DNA of 32,335 bases, taken from the NCBI GenBank assembly GCA_023807065.1, contig JAJJLU010000549.1, positions 1-32,335 on the forward strand. The letters are read 5' to 3'. The position numbers were made by a program, and so were the translations under genes. Below are positions 17,680-26,551 of this stretch, piece by piece (position 1 is the stretch's first letter; every line of letters starts with the position of its first letter). Below the pieces are notes generated by a model that saw nothing but the letters and a program-made list of their open reading frames with translations, was not told where the DNA came from and ran no database searches. The DNA comes from Isotricha intestinalis (lineage: Eukaryota > Ciliophora > Litostomatea > Vestibuliferida > Isotrichidae).

Positions 17680-20286
17680 TTAAATTTTGTTATTTAATAA
17701 AATAGTATCATAACTAATTCCACAATTTATTAAAAAGGTCTCAGCTTTGTTGATAATAATCATATAACTTTGAAGTTTACTACTTTCCTCTTTTTTTAAA
17801 TAATATAAAATAATAAAAGTAACAGCCATATTTTTATATTCTTTGCAATTAATCTCTTTCAAATAATTTTCAATTTGATTATATTCTTTCTGATATTTAC
17901 TTAAAATAAATTTAGTATGTTTATTTTCATCCCAAAATCCATCAATAATATCTTGAGTTAATATCATATCATTTAAACTAAATTTCTTTTGTTCATCATT
18001 ATTATTATTTATTTTATTATTCAAATTTTTTATCGTTGTAGATTTTGGAGCGGAAGACTTAGCAAATGAAATTGTTTCATTTTTATCATCACTAGAAAAA
18101 ATATTTGAAATTGTATTTTTAATTCCTCCGAAAAATTTTCCAATACCTAAAGAAGGAAGTCCCGATGATTTTTTCATAGAGCAACATTTGATACTCCCCG
18201 GACTGCTCATACATAAAGTCTCTTTAAAACTAAAGTTATTTTCAAACGCTAAATCCTGATTCATCTTTAATTTATATGAAAGATTAGAATTATAGTTGTT
18301 ATAGGAATATTGAATTTCATCCATTATATCTTTATTTTCATCAATTGTGTTTGAGTATGTTATCATTTCTGAATTTATTGATTCTTCATTTTCTATTTCT
18401 GCATATAATGTTGTATTTTTTGATAAAACTTGATATTCTTTTGCTAAATTTTTTTCCTCTTCTTCACTTATATTCTTATTATATTTTAAAATTGTTCCTA
18501 TTATTATTTTTCCTAAGGAATCTCCTTCATTTAATTTATGAATATTTTCTTTTTCTATTATTAAATTATCTTCAATTTCAGCTTCATTATCTTTTATTTT
18601 AAAATTAATTTCAATATCTTTTTCTTCTTTACCTTTCATTATAAAAGAATAAACTAAAGTTTCATCTTCATAAATAATATCATTAATAGGTTGAGAATCA
18701 ATTATAATATTATTTTGACATTTAAAAGAAGGATCAATTCCATAATTAATCATACAATTATTTAAAGTTTTAATAACAACATCATTAATATTATTAATAT
18801 CTTTGACAAAATTATAACTTCCTTTACCTAATCTACCAGAATTTTCAATTAATTGTTTATCAAAATCATTTCCAATTCCCAAAGCATGAATTCTAAATTT
18901 ATTATTATGTTGAGAAATTAAATCAAGAGTTTTTTTTTTATCATCAACTTCACCATCAGTTAATAAAAATATATTTCTAGGTAAATGAATATCTTTATAA
19001 TCATCATAAGAATTTTTAAATATATCAATTAAAGGTTTTGATATATTAGTTCCTCCTTTATTAGCAGAAATTTTTTTAATTAAGTTAAAAGTTTCATTGA
19101 CATTTTCTCTATTATAGAAAACTGGTGTGCTATTATATTTTTCAAAAGTACTTCCAAAACCAATTAGTTGATAATATGAATTTTTAGGAAGAGATTGTAG
19201 AAAAATTAACAAAGATTCAGATACTAATTCAATTGGTTTTCCCCTCATTGAACCACTTTGATCTATCAAAAAAATAAATAAACCTGGATTTGAGTTTATT
19301 TCTTTTTTATGAATTAAATCAATATATGAAATATTTTTTCTTTCATCTGGAAAATTATCATTATTAATTATTTTATTAGATGAATTATTTTTTGAATATA
19401 AGTAACTTAAAATATAACTTGTTTCATCTTTTTTAGGATTATATTGAGAAAATAAATTTAATTCATATGAATTTTCAGTTCTAAAAATAATAGAAAATGG
19501 TATATTATATTGATATCGATATTGATTATTAATCTCTTTATTTTCATAAGTAATATTACATTTAGTGAAATTATCATTAAATTCTCTTGAATAAGATTCT
19601 GTAGAATTTAATTCTCTTGTTGTTAATCTTAATATTTTAGAAAAAGTATTTAATTCAATTTTAGCTTTTAATTTTTTTCTTTTTATTGAAGAATACTTAT
19701 TAACAATAAAATAAGGAAAATCTTCCATTATAGTATAACAGAAACCCATATCTTTTGAAGTTAAATATTGTGAAAAATAAGTTTTTAATTTAATTATTTT
19801 TTTAGGTAATAAATTTCCAATTTGAATTTTATAAGAATTTGAATTTTCATTATATTTAGATATTATTCCAGTATTTCCTTCAGCAATAGCATCATTATAT
19901 TTTTCTTTTGCTTTTTCTTTTGGTAATATTTTAGATATATATTTCTTATCATCCATTATTGCTATAAATTTATTTAATTGAATTTCTGGAAGAAGAGGTA
20001 TATCTAATGATAGTTCTATTGGATTATTAGAGATATTTTTATAACATTGTATCATTTCTGTTGTTGCAAAACCTTCATTTATTGTTATGTTTAATAATAC
20101 TAAGTCTTCTTCTATTTCTTCTTCTTCTTCTTTTTTTATTTCTTCTTTTTTATCTTCTTCTTCTTTTTTGATTTCTTCTTTTTTATCTTCTTCTTCTTTT
20201 TTTATTTCTTCTTTTTTGTCTTCTTCTTCTTTTTTTATTTCTTCTTTTTTGTCTTCTTCTTCTATTTTTTGTGGATTAGATTCCAT
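17680..20286 (-). CDS. VIT- and VWA-domain protein with acidic/basic N-terminal repeats
   Basis: The product has 868 residues. After an N-terminal repeat tract (9-52), a VIT domain spans ~57-190 and shows FATTEMIQCYKN, the DKKYISKILPKEKAKEKYNDA stretch and the GNLLPKK loop typical of inter-alpha-trypsin-inhibitor type proteins. The von Willebrand A domain is ~335-510. Its metal site is complete: DQSGSM (D342, S344, S346), Thr413 in GGTNIS and Asp444 in LLTDGEV. The C-terminal third has a Ser/Phe-rich linker (FFGGIKNTISNIFSS) and a helical domain starting near FWDENKH, like the C-terminal region of other cytosolic VIT-VWA proteins (VWA5A or PARP4 relatives). There is no signal peptide, so it is probably cytosolic. 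Role: adhesion- or scaffold-like binding through Mg-dependent contacts; partner unknown. ATG start and TAA stop. Confidence 0.9.
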   Translation of the reverse strand: MESNPQKIEEEDKKEEIKKEEEDKKEEIKKEEEDKKEEIKKEEEDKKEEIKKEEEEEIEEDLVLLNITINEGFATTEMIQCYKNISNNPIELSLDIPLLPEIQLNKFIAIMDDKKYISKILPKEKAKEKYNDAIAEGNTGIISKYNENSNSYKIQIGNLLPKKIIKLKTYFSQYLTSKDMGFCYTIMEDFPYFIVNKYSSIKRKKLKAKIELNTFSKILRLTTRELNSTESYSREFNDNFTKCNITYENKEINNQYRYQYNIPFSIIFRTENSYELNLFSQYNPKKDETSYILSYLYSKNNSSNKIINNDNFPDERKNISYIDLIHKKEINSNPGLFIFLIDQSGSMRGKPIELVSESLLIFLQSLPKNSYYQLIGFGSTFEKYNSTPVFYNRENVNETFNLIKKISANKGGTNISKPLIDIFKNSYDDYKDIHLPRNIFLLTDGEVDDKKKTLDLISQHNNKFRIHALGIGNDFDKQLIENSGRLGKGSYNFVKDINNINDVVIKTLNNCMINYGIDPSFKCQNNIIIDSQPINDIIYEDETLVYSFIMKGKEEKDIEINFKIKDNEAEIEDNLIIEKENIHKLNEGDSLGKIIIGTILKYNKNISEEEEKNLAKEYQVLSKNTTLYAEIENEESINSEMITYSNTIDENKDIMDEIQYSYNNYNSNLSYKLKMNQDLAFENNFSFKETLCMSSPGSIKCCSMKKSSGLPSLGIGKFFGGIKNTISNIFSSDDKNETISFAKSSAPKSTTIKNLNNKINNNNDEQKKFSLNDMILTQDIIDGFWDENKHTKFILSKYQKEYNQIENYLKEINCKEYKNMAVTFIILYYLKKEESSKLQSYMIIINKAETFLINCGISYDTILLNNKI
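20131..20262 (-). repeat. Four tandem 33-bp repeats coding for EEEDKKEEIKK
   Basis: Inside the VIT-VWA gene, residues 9-52 consist of four near-perfect copies of an 11-residue unit, encoded by 33-bp DNA repeats. The minus strand is almost pure purine (GAA/AAA codons) and the plus strand pure pyrimidine. A fifth, degenerate piece (EEEEEIEED) follows. The copies differ at only a few bases, which suggests recent slippage. Confidence 0.92.
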
Positions 20287-20693
20287 TTATTTAATTGATT
20301 TTTAATTCCTGATTAATTTTATGAGAATTTTTTAAAAAGCCTGATAAAATACAAAAAAAATTTTTTTAATTATTAAATAATTTTATATCTCAAAAAAAAC
20401 AAAAATTGTTTTCCAAAAAAACAACTATTATTCTGTGAAAATACTAAAAAGATTTGTTTCATTTTGAAATTTATTTATTTTTTTTATAATCTTAACTAAT
20501 AAAAGAAGAATAATATCATCAAAATAAAAAATGAAAGTTTAAATTTTAAATGAATGATATTATTTCTTAAATTAAATTATAATTAAATTTCAAGTCACTT
20601 TTTTAATGAATCAATAAATTATATTTGTCAGAAAAAGAAAAAATATTTTTCTTCCTTGAGTATAATATCATTAATTTGAAATGATAAAATGAA
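20287..20693. other. Intergenic region
   Basis: This stretch of about 400 bp lies between the start of the VIT-VWA gene and the next candidate coding region. It is AT-rich with A and T runs and no recognisable gene. It should include the VIT-VWA promoter. Confidence 0.5.
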
Positions 20694-20752
20694 ATGAAAA
20701 ATTCAATGAAAGAAGATTTATATACAAAAAGATTGAGAATATAAAACTCAAG

Positions 20753-20776
20753 GTAAGCAATTATATATATTCCAAG
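20753..20776 (+). other. Candidate intron, 24 nt (small membrane-protein gene)
   Basis: AAG precedes a consensus donor GTAAGC, and the segment ends TTCCAAG. Removing it joins the upstream frame with the membrane-protein frame in phase 2. The upstream exon has an in-frame TAA, so the intron could lie in a 5' untranslated region. Confidence 0.45.
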
Positions 20777-21132
20777 ACCACTACGTGCACGTTTAGTGAA
20801 TGGATTATTTAATATATTAGTAGAAGGGAGTTATATTTTATTGGTAATAGCAATAGTATTTGCAGGAAATGATGAAACACATGATTGTTTATATGTAATG
20901 GTAGCTGCCTTTTGGTATGCGTATTTACTTTCTTCAAAGATATATTTAAAGATGGAATATTTGTTGGAATTAAGTATCTTTAATCTATTCCATTATTCAA
21001 CTAATTATAATAGGACAAATAGTGTTATTCTGTCTTGATTTGGGGTGGAGACACAATTATAGTTACACAGTGGCATTACTTCCCACACTTGTAGTGCTTG
21101 CTATTCTTACACTTGGGTCAATTGTTTCTTGA
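20777..21132 (+). CDS. Small multi-pass membrane protein, 5' end unresolved
   Basis: Two exons (20777-20973, 21014-21132) give about 104 residues with three or four hydrophobic segments: ILVEGSYILLVIAIVFA, then CLYVMVAAFWYAYLLSS, then a short QIVLFCLDLGW, then YTVALLPTLVVLAILTLGSIV. The spacing LDLGW...YTVALLP loosely recalls TMEM185/TMEM60-type proteins; that is a weak resemblance. Codons are more varied than in neighbours (GTG, CGT, GGG, CTA), which supports real coding. The stop is TGA, the only one in a gene here. The first exon is unclear. A 24-nt GTAAGC...CAAG intron at 20753-20776 joins in frame to an ATG at 20694, but that exon contains a TAA at 20742. So the true start lies elsewhere, the gene is broken, or the TAA is read. 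Confidence 0.55.
20974..21013 (+). other. Intron, 40 nt (small membrane-protein gene)
   Basis: It starts GTATCT and ends ATAATAG, phase 1. Splicing converts the frame ending in a non-hydrophobic random tail into one that continues with QIVLFCLDLGW and a last membrane helix before TGA. Confidence 0.7.
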
Positions 21133-21543
21133 TACCAAATTAAAAGAATTTGCAATCAATTAAAACAGGAGTTAATTCATTTATTTGTTATATATTTTTA
21201 ATTTGGAAGGAAAAAATTCAAAAATAAGGCAAAGATAATTCAATGAATGGGGGGATTGTATTTTTGGAAAAAGTCTTAAAATAGAAAAATGTTAAACAAT
21301 CAAATGATAAATGGTAAATAGTAATTATATCAAAAAAGAATGAAAAGGGATTAGTGGAATTAAAAATATATCAATAAATTTTATGGTGTAATTTAATCAT
21401 TTGAAAAAGGTATGGAATCAAAGAATAAATTAAAACATGAAATTTTTGATATTTTGTTTTTTTTCAAAAATAAATTCACCCAAAATTGACCAACATTGTT
21501 AGAAGTTTGAATCTCCATTTTTATTAATTCTTATATTTCATTA
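21133..21543. other. Intergenic region with a stop-interrupted frame
   Basis: Most of this stretch of about 410 bp looks non-coding. One frame from an ATG near 21243 reads MNGGIVFLEKVLK and then runs on across in-frame TAG and TAA codons before a TGA. Under the standard code it is a 13-codon frame, so I do not call a gene. Confidence 0.4.
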
Positions 21544-21569
21544 ATGCAACCAACTATGTTTAAGCCAGT

Positions 21570-21902
21570 TTGCCAGTATACTCCTCTATTCCCTTCGTTG
21601 GTAGTCAAAGTGTCAATCATTCTCCTGTTCCTTATATATATACAAATAATGTACAAACAGAATTCCCACCTGTTGCTTTATCTTCCAGCTTTGTTGAGGG
21701 AAGTTATAATCCTTCACCAAAGAAAATAAGAAGATTTTCTTCAGTTGGTTTCAGAGAAAATAATTCAGTAAAAACAAAACCAAAACGTTCATGTTCGGTT
21801 GGTGGTGAAGAAAGACCTCGGTTAACAAAAACAAATTTATGTGCCCATGGGTTGGGATTTCTTTCGAATGAAGATAAAGATGAGCGTGTATATTATGGAT
21901 AG
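21570..21902 (+). CDS. Small Ser/Arg/Lys-rich protein, start unresolved
   Basis: The frame codes for about 110 residues ending in VYYG and TAG. Its codon use is clearly coding and varied (TCC, CCC, CGG, TCG). The sequence has Ser/Pro-rich stretches, then a basic segment with two similar pieces, KKIRRFSSVGF and KPKRSCSVGG. These look like basophilic kinase sites (RRxS type, R-x-C-S). The frame is closed upstream by TAA at 21561 and has no ATG. An ATG at 21544 lies in another frame; it could be joined by a 29-nt intron (21576-21604, GTATAC...GGTAG), but this would delete plausible coding. A further upstream exon is equally possible. I recognise no family. It may be a small phosphorylated regulatory protein; confidence in function is low. 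Confidence 0.5.
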   Translation: MPVYSSIPFVGSQSVNHSPVPYIYTNNVQTEFPPVALSSSFVEGSYNPSPKKIRRFSSVGFRENNSVKTKPKRSCSVGGEERPRLTKTNLCAHGLGFLSNEDKDERVYYG

Positions 21903-22205
21903 AAACAATAAAAGAAACAAATAAATATCCACATCCTTTTGAATTATAAATTTCAACATTCCAAAGATGGAATCATCTTTTGTACTCTATAAATTAACTA
22001 ATTTAATTATTTATCACTATTTTCTTCATTTGAAAATGTTAAATGTCATTTTATTACAACAAATTTATTTTGAAGAGATTCAAATCAGAAAAATGTTTGA
22101 AAAAAAATTCTAATTCTTTCCATTGGGTTGTAAAATTTTCATTTCAAAAAGTTATTCATGTAAAAAGATTTGTCATATTAGGAAAAAACAAAAAAAGAAT
22201 GTATT
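21903..22205. other. Intergenic region between convergent genes
   Basis: This is about 300 bp between the stop of the small Ser/Arg-rich protein and the stop of the diacylglycerol kinase. A plus-strand frame from ATG at 22043 runs into the antisense of the kinase gene; its non-overlapping part has no recognisable feature, so it is not called. Confidence 0.5.
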
Positions 22206-23798
22206 TTAAAAGGGAAAGGGATTTCTGCAATACATGTTCACTTGTTCATGTAATGATATTTTTATTTCACCTTTCTTTTGAATATAAGGCTCTCCATCAT
22301 ATTGTGCTGCTATGTCTTCTTTAAACATTATTATAATAACTTTTCCTTGGGCAATTTTTAATGGTACAGAAGTTCTACTTACACAACTACCAAGATGTAC
22401 TGCATTCTCAAATCCTACTACTTCTAATACTTTATCATTATAATTTGTCTCTTTCAAACCCATCATAATTTCTTTCAATTTTAATTGTCCCCAGAATCTA
22501 TTTCCACCTCCATATGATGGTAAATTTAATATTGCAATTCCTTGCACTTTAGGAATATCTATAACAGTACCATCTACCATTAAAGTAATACTTGAACACA
22601 AATCAGTTATTTTAGTTATTTGAGGATATGAACAGAGAACATATTGTAATTTATTTCCTATACGAGATTTAAATTTCTCAGGATTAGCATTTCTTTTTTG
22701 ATGGAAACTAAGAGCAATTTCTGCATCTATTCCAATTGAAAAGTAATTACTGAAAATATGTTCCTCTTCTGACCCTGTTATTAACCATCTATCCATTTTA
22801 ACTATTGGAGCATGAGCCATTGGTCTTAAAACTTCAAAAATGTCTTCTCCATCATATCCACCACCCCACTGAAGTGATCTGGCCATATCATTTCCTGTAC
22901 CAATTGGAATTACATGTATTACTGGTTTTAAATTAACTTCATGTAATTTATTCATTACCCAACCTACTGTACCATCCCCACCACATGCGACAGCCACAAA
23001 ATTATCTCCAAGGTCTTTTGCAAATTCCCAAATATTATCAAATCCTTCTAAAATGTTATAAACTTGAAGTGGATTAAATCTTTCTGAAAGAGAATTGAAT
23101 ACAATATCTCCAAGTTGATTTCCTGATTTTGTATTGATGAAAAATATTGCAGGAAGACAATCTTCGTTTGGAATAATTTTGTACCATTTTTCTGTTTTTA
23201 CTACACTGGAGGGTGAAACATAGTATTTTTTAAGTGGTCCAAAATAACAATTAGCTGGTAATTTATTAACACAACATGCACACACATTAACATGACAAAT
23301 GTTACAAGTGTAATGTGGTTTGGGTATAACATTTCCACAGACTGTACAAGTAAAAGGTGAAATATTAAAAATTGGAATTAACCAATGATTATCATGTTCA
23401 CAACAAAACATTCTACAACTTTGTTTTACCAATTTTATACAATCTTGATGAACAAATAAACCACATAATTTACAACAATAATTGTCTTTCAAAATAACTT
23501 CATGGCAACAACAACAAACATCAGGAATTGTTTTTGTATGGATATTCTTCACAAATTGATGTTTAAATTGATCATTTGGAATAACTTCATTAATGTCCTT
23601 TTTACAACAACAAAAATGTACATTTTGAGCACAGTCTTTATGGACAGATGCTTTGCAATTCTGACAATAATAAACTTGACCAACGCAAGGTGTTCCACAT
23701 ACCATACAAGATGAAAGTTTCATTGAAATTGCAAAATGATGTTCTTCAAATGAAGAGAGGTTGCTCTCATTCAGTCTTTCCAAAGGAAAGAATGACAT
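22206..23798 (-). CDS. Diacylglycerol kinase with three C1-type zinc domains
   Basis: The enzyme phosphorylates diacylglycerol with ATP to make phosphatidic acid, ending DAG signals at membranes. The protein is 530 residues. Three Cys/His-rich C1-like domains occupy ~20-64, 79-133 and 137-184. The first two have C-x2-C, HxxC and closing cysteines; the third lacks the usual His in the second half (VNVCACC). The catalytic domain follows from ~214: FFINTKSGNQ, then the nucleotide loop GGDGTVGWV (273-281) and PIGTGNDMARSL. The accessory domain covers ~335-515, with FSIGIDAEIALSFH and LNLPSYGGG. No EF-hand, PH domain or membrane segment is present. Three C1 domains recall the animal theta type, but the match may be independent. 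Base composition is richer in G and C than in most neighbours. Start ATG, stop TAA. Confidence 0.94.
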   Translation of the reverse strand: MSFFPLERLNESNLSSFEEHHFAISMKLSSCMVCGTPCVGQVYYCQNCKASVHKDCAQNVHFCCCKKDINEVIPNDQFKHQFVKNIHTKTIPDVCCCCHEVILKDNYCCKLCGLFVHQDCIKLVKQSCRMFCCEHDNHWLIPIFNISPFTCTVCGNVIPKPHYTCNICHVNVCACCVNKLPANCYFGPLKKYYVSPSSVVKTEKWYKIIPNEDCLPAIFFINTKSGNQLGDIVFNSLSERFNPLQVYNILEGFDNIWEFAKDLGDNFVAVACGGDGTVGWVMNKLHEVNLKPVIHVIPIGTGNDMARSLQWGGGYDGEDIFEVLRPMAHAPIVKMDRWLITGSEEEHIFSNYFSIGIDAEIALSFHQKRNANPEKFKSRIGNKLQYVLCSYPQITKITDLCSSITLMVDGTVIDIPKVQGIAILNLPSYGGGNRFWGQLKLKEIMMGLKETNYNDKVLEVVGFENAVHLGSCVSRTSVPLKIAQGKVIIIMFKEDIAAQYDGEPYIQKKGEIKISLHEQVNMYCRNPFPF

Positions 23799-23951
23799 TT
23801 TTTATGAAATAAAAAGATTTTTAAAGAAATATAAATTAAAATATTATAAGGAAAAAATTTTTAATGATTTATATTTCAATATTTTTACCAAATAATTAAT
23901 ATTATTAAATTATTTATATATTATCAATTAATGATATAGAAAAAGTATATT

Positions 23952-26494
23952 TTAAATTTTTTTATTTTTATAATTGTTTGTATTTTTTATTGTGTTAACA
24001 GATTTACTTAAATTATTAGTATTTTTATTATTTTGTTTTATAATTTTTGGAACATTAGTACTTGAATTAGAAGTATGATTATTTGAATTAGTATTATGAA
24101 AATATTCATTTATTTTATTTTCTTGATTATTATTGTTCATAGAAGATTTTCTTAAAAAACTGTGATTTTTATCTTTATCTTCAATTTTTTGAAAAATTTT
24201 TGTTGGATTTTTTCCTCCTTTTTTATGTGATAAACCTAATCCAATTGGAATACTTTTTTGTTTTACTGTTTTTTTATATATCGATTCTTCTTTTTTATCT
24301 TTCAAATTAAAATTTTTTTCTATTTGAGTTACTTTCATTTCTAAATCTTCTTTTTCTTTTTCTTTTAAATTATTATTTTTTAACTTTTGAGAATTTGAAG
24401 CTAAAGACAAATATTTTTTGATATTTATATTAATTATTTCATCGTTTTTACTTGGTTTATTTAAAAGACTTTTTACTTTATTTATTAAATCTTGTTCAAA
24501 TAATTCATATTTTATTAATATTTGAAAAATATAACTTTGCATTAATGGAATATCATTTAAAAATGCTGTATTGAATAAATTATTATATATATTATAACGA
24601 ATAATAAATTCTTTTGAAAAAACTTTATATGCAGAATCACCAAATAAACAATAAATTCTTCTTCTATAAAAAGATTTATTTAATAAAAAATTATTTTTTA
24701 AATATTCTAAGATTTCCTTTCTAAAAATTGAAAAATGAATTACTTCTGCTAACAATAAAGTTATTTCTTTTTCTATTAAAATATTAATTTCATTTTTTAA
24801 AAGATCTTTAGAAAAATTATATAAAATTTGTAAATAATCTTCATAATTTAGAAACTTTTTATAATTAATCATAATATATTTAGGTATATATTGAAGAACT
24901 TTAAATAATTTAACACTAATTCTCCATTCTTTACATTTTTTAATTAAATCTAAAAAATTCATAAATTTGCCTAATAAACATTTAATAAATTTATCATTTT
25001 CTATATTAATCATTCTTTCTGTAATTAAATCTAAATTTTTTAACCAAATTTCTTTGAATTCTTTTTTCTGATGTGAATTATTTTCTGATGCATTTATATT
25101 ACTTGAATTTGTTTCTTTATTTGTATTTGAAGAAATATCTGAAAGATTTGATTTGGAATTAATTGTAGATGAATTATTTACTTTATCATCTTCAATAAAA
25201 AAGAAAATTTTATTAAAAAATGCTTTATTTAAAAATTCATTAGGAATATTTGATATTATTAAATGAAGTATTTCATATAAAATATCAATATTATTATTAT
25301 CCTCAAAGTAATAATTCATTGCTATTGGAAATATTTCATTTAAAAATTGAATATCTTTTTCTTTTAAAAATATATGACATATTTTATAAAAATTTTTCAA
25401 GCAATAATCAACTTTGAAAGAAACGGAAACATTAGTAGAAATTTTTAGTTCTCTAACATTGAAAAAATTATTTAAATATACTTTAACAAATTTAATTAAA
25501 TCCTTATTTTTACAATTATTATTATAAATATAATCTAAAAGACATAAAAAAATATCAGAAATATTATGAAAATCATAAGTTAAAGTATAAAAATCCTTGG
25601 TTGAAATAATTTCATTAATTTTATTATAAAAGACATTCATAAAAGAATGTCCTTCAAATTTAGATAAATTATCTGAATAAAATAAACTTCCAAAAATAAT
25701 TAATAAAAAATTCATATCACAATCATCAAAATAATAACTTAAAAAATTAATCATTTTATCTTGACAAAATTTATTGTCATTTAATTGAATTAAAAATCTA
25801 ACATGATAAGCCATTTCAAATTTAACAGTTCTTTCAGTATCTTCTGCTAAAAATAAAACTCTATTATATAAATCATCAATTTTAGTTTTTGATATTCTAA
25901 TTAAACTAACACAAAAAAAAACAGAAAATTTTTTATTTACAAAACTTTGACCAAATTTTCCTAATGAAATAGTGTATTCAATTAATTCTTTATTAATTAT
26001 AATTTTATAATTATTTTTACAAAATGTATTAATTACATCATTAAAGTGAATAACATATTCATCACTTATTGATTTTTCTAAAGTTGATATTCCAATAAGA
26101 AAATGTTTTAATATTTGTTTTAATTCATTTGAATGATCTATTTTATCTTCTTTTATTTTTTCTGAAAATGTTTCTGCTAATTTTCCTATACTTTCACTAA
26201 ATAATATTTGAGATGATTTTTCACATAATTCAATATCTTCCATTATTTTAGTTATTATACTAAAAATAAATGTACAGTTATTTGGATAGTTTTTATAATA
26301 TAAATATGGTAAATTTTTTATTAAATTATCTTTTTGACATATATATCCTTTTTTCATTATATATGAAATTCTTTCATTTTCTTTTAATTCTTCAGGAATA
26401 TGATATTTTTTTATTTCTTCTAACTTTTAATTTATTATATTATTTATTTTACTTTTGGATCATCTAAAACTATTATTTCTTCAATCAAGGACAT
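23952..26494 (-). CDS. HEAT-repeat protein resembling phosphatase 4 regulatory subunit 4
   Basis: Two exons (26494-26453 and 26423-23952) code for 837 residues. Exon 1 supplies MSLIEEIIVLDDPK. With exon 2 the start continues to ENERISYIMKKGYICQKDNLIKNLPYL. This pattern matches, from memory, the N terminus of animal PPP4R4: a self-standing ERP/DDP turn, then a helix, a GxxxQ turn, then ANLPFL. The body (to ~660) is alpha-helical HEAT-type repeats with many Asn/Lys insertions. A charged coiled helix (KLKNNNLKEKEKEDLEMK) follows, then a disordered basic Asn/Ser tail, again as in PPP4R4. Such subunits bind a PP2A/PP4-type catalytic subunit; this would be a cytosolic scaffold or targeting subunit. 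The protein begins 57 bp after the stop of the con80 gene on the same strand. Family call is inference; the HEAT fold is likely. Confidence 0.72.
26424..26452 (-). other. Intron, 29 nt (PPP4R4-like gene)
   Basis: On the minus strand it starts GTAAAA and ends TTAAAAG. It is in phase 0 after a 14-codon first exon. It contains TAA in frame. Splicing gives 22 further open codons before the first ATG of exon 2. Confidence 0.85.
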
Positions 26495-26551
26495 TTTTTT
26501 TTGATTAAAAATATTTATAATTTTAATTAATTTATTATTATTTTTTATTAC

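Noticed and set aside
20087..20305. Ser-rich plus-strand frame
   Set aside because: It is the complement of the GAA/AAA repeat tract of the VIT-VWA gene.
21544..21729. 61-codon frame from ATG 21544 as a gene of its own
   Set aside because: After about 19 codons it runs out of phase with the better-supported Ser/Arg-rich frame. At most its beginning could be a first exon of that gene.
22043..22324. 93-codon plus-strand frame near the diacylglycerol kinase 3' end
   Set aside because: The second half is antisense to the kinase and the first half is low-information. No promoter context or motif supports it.
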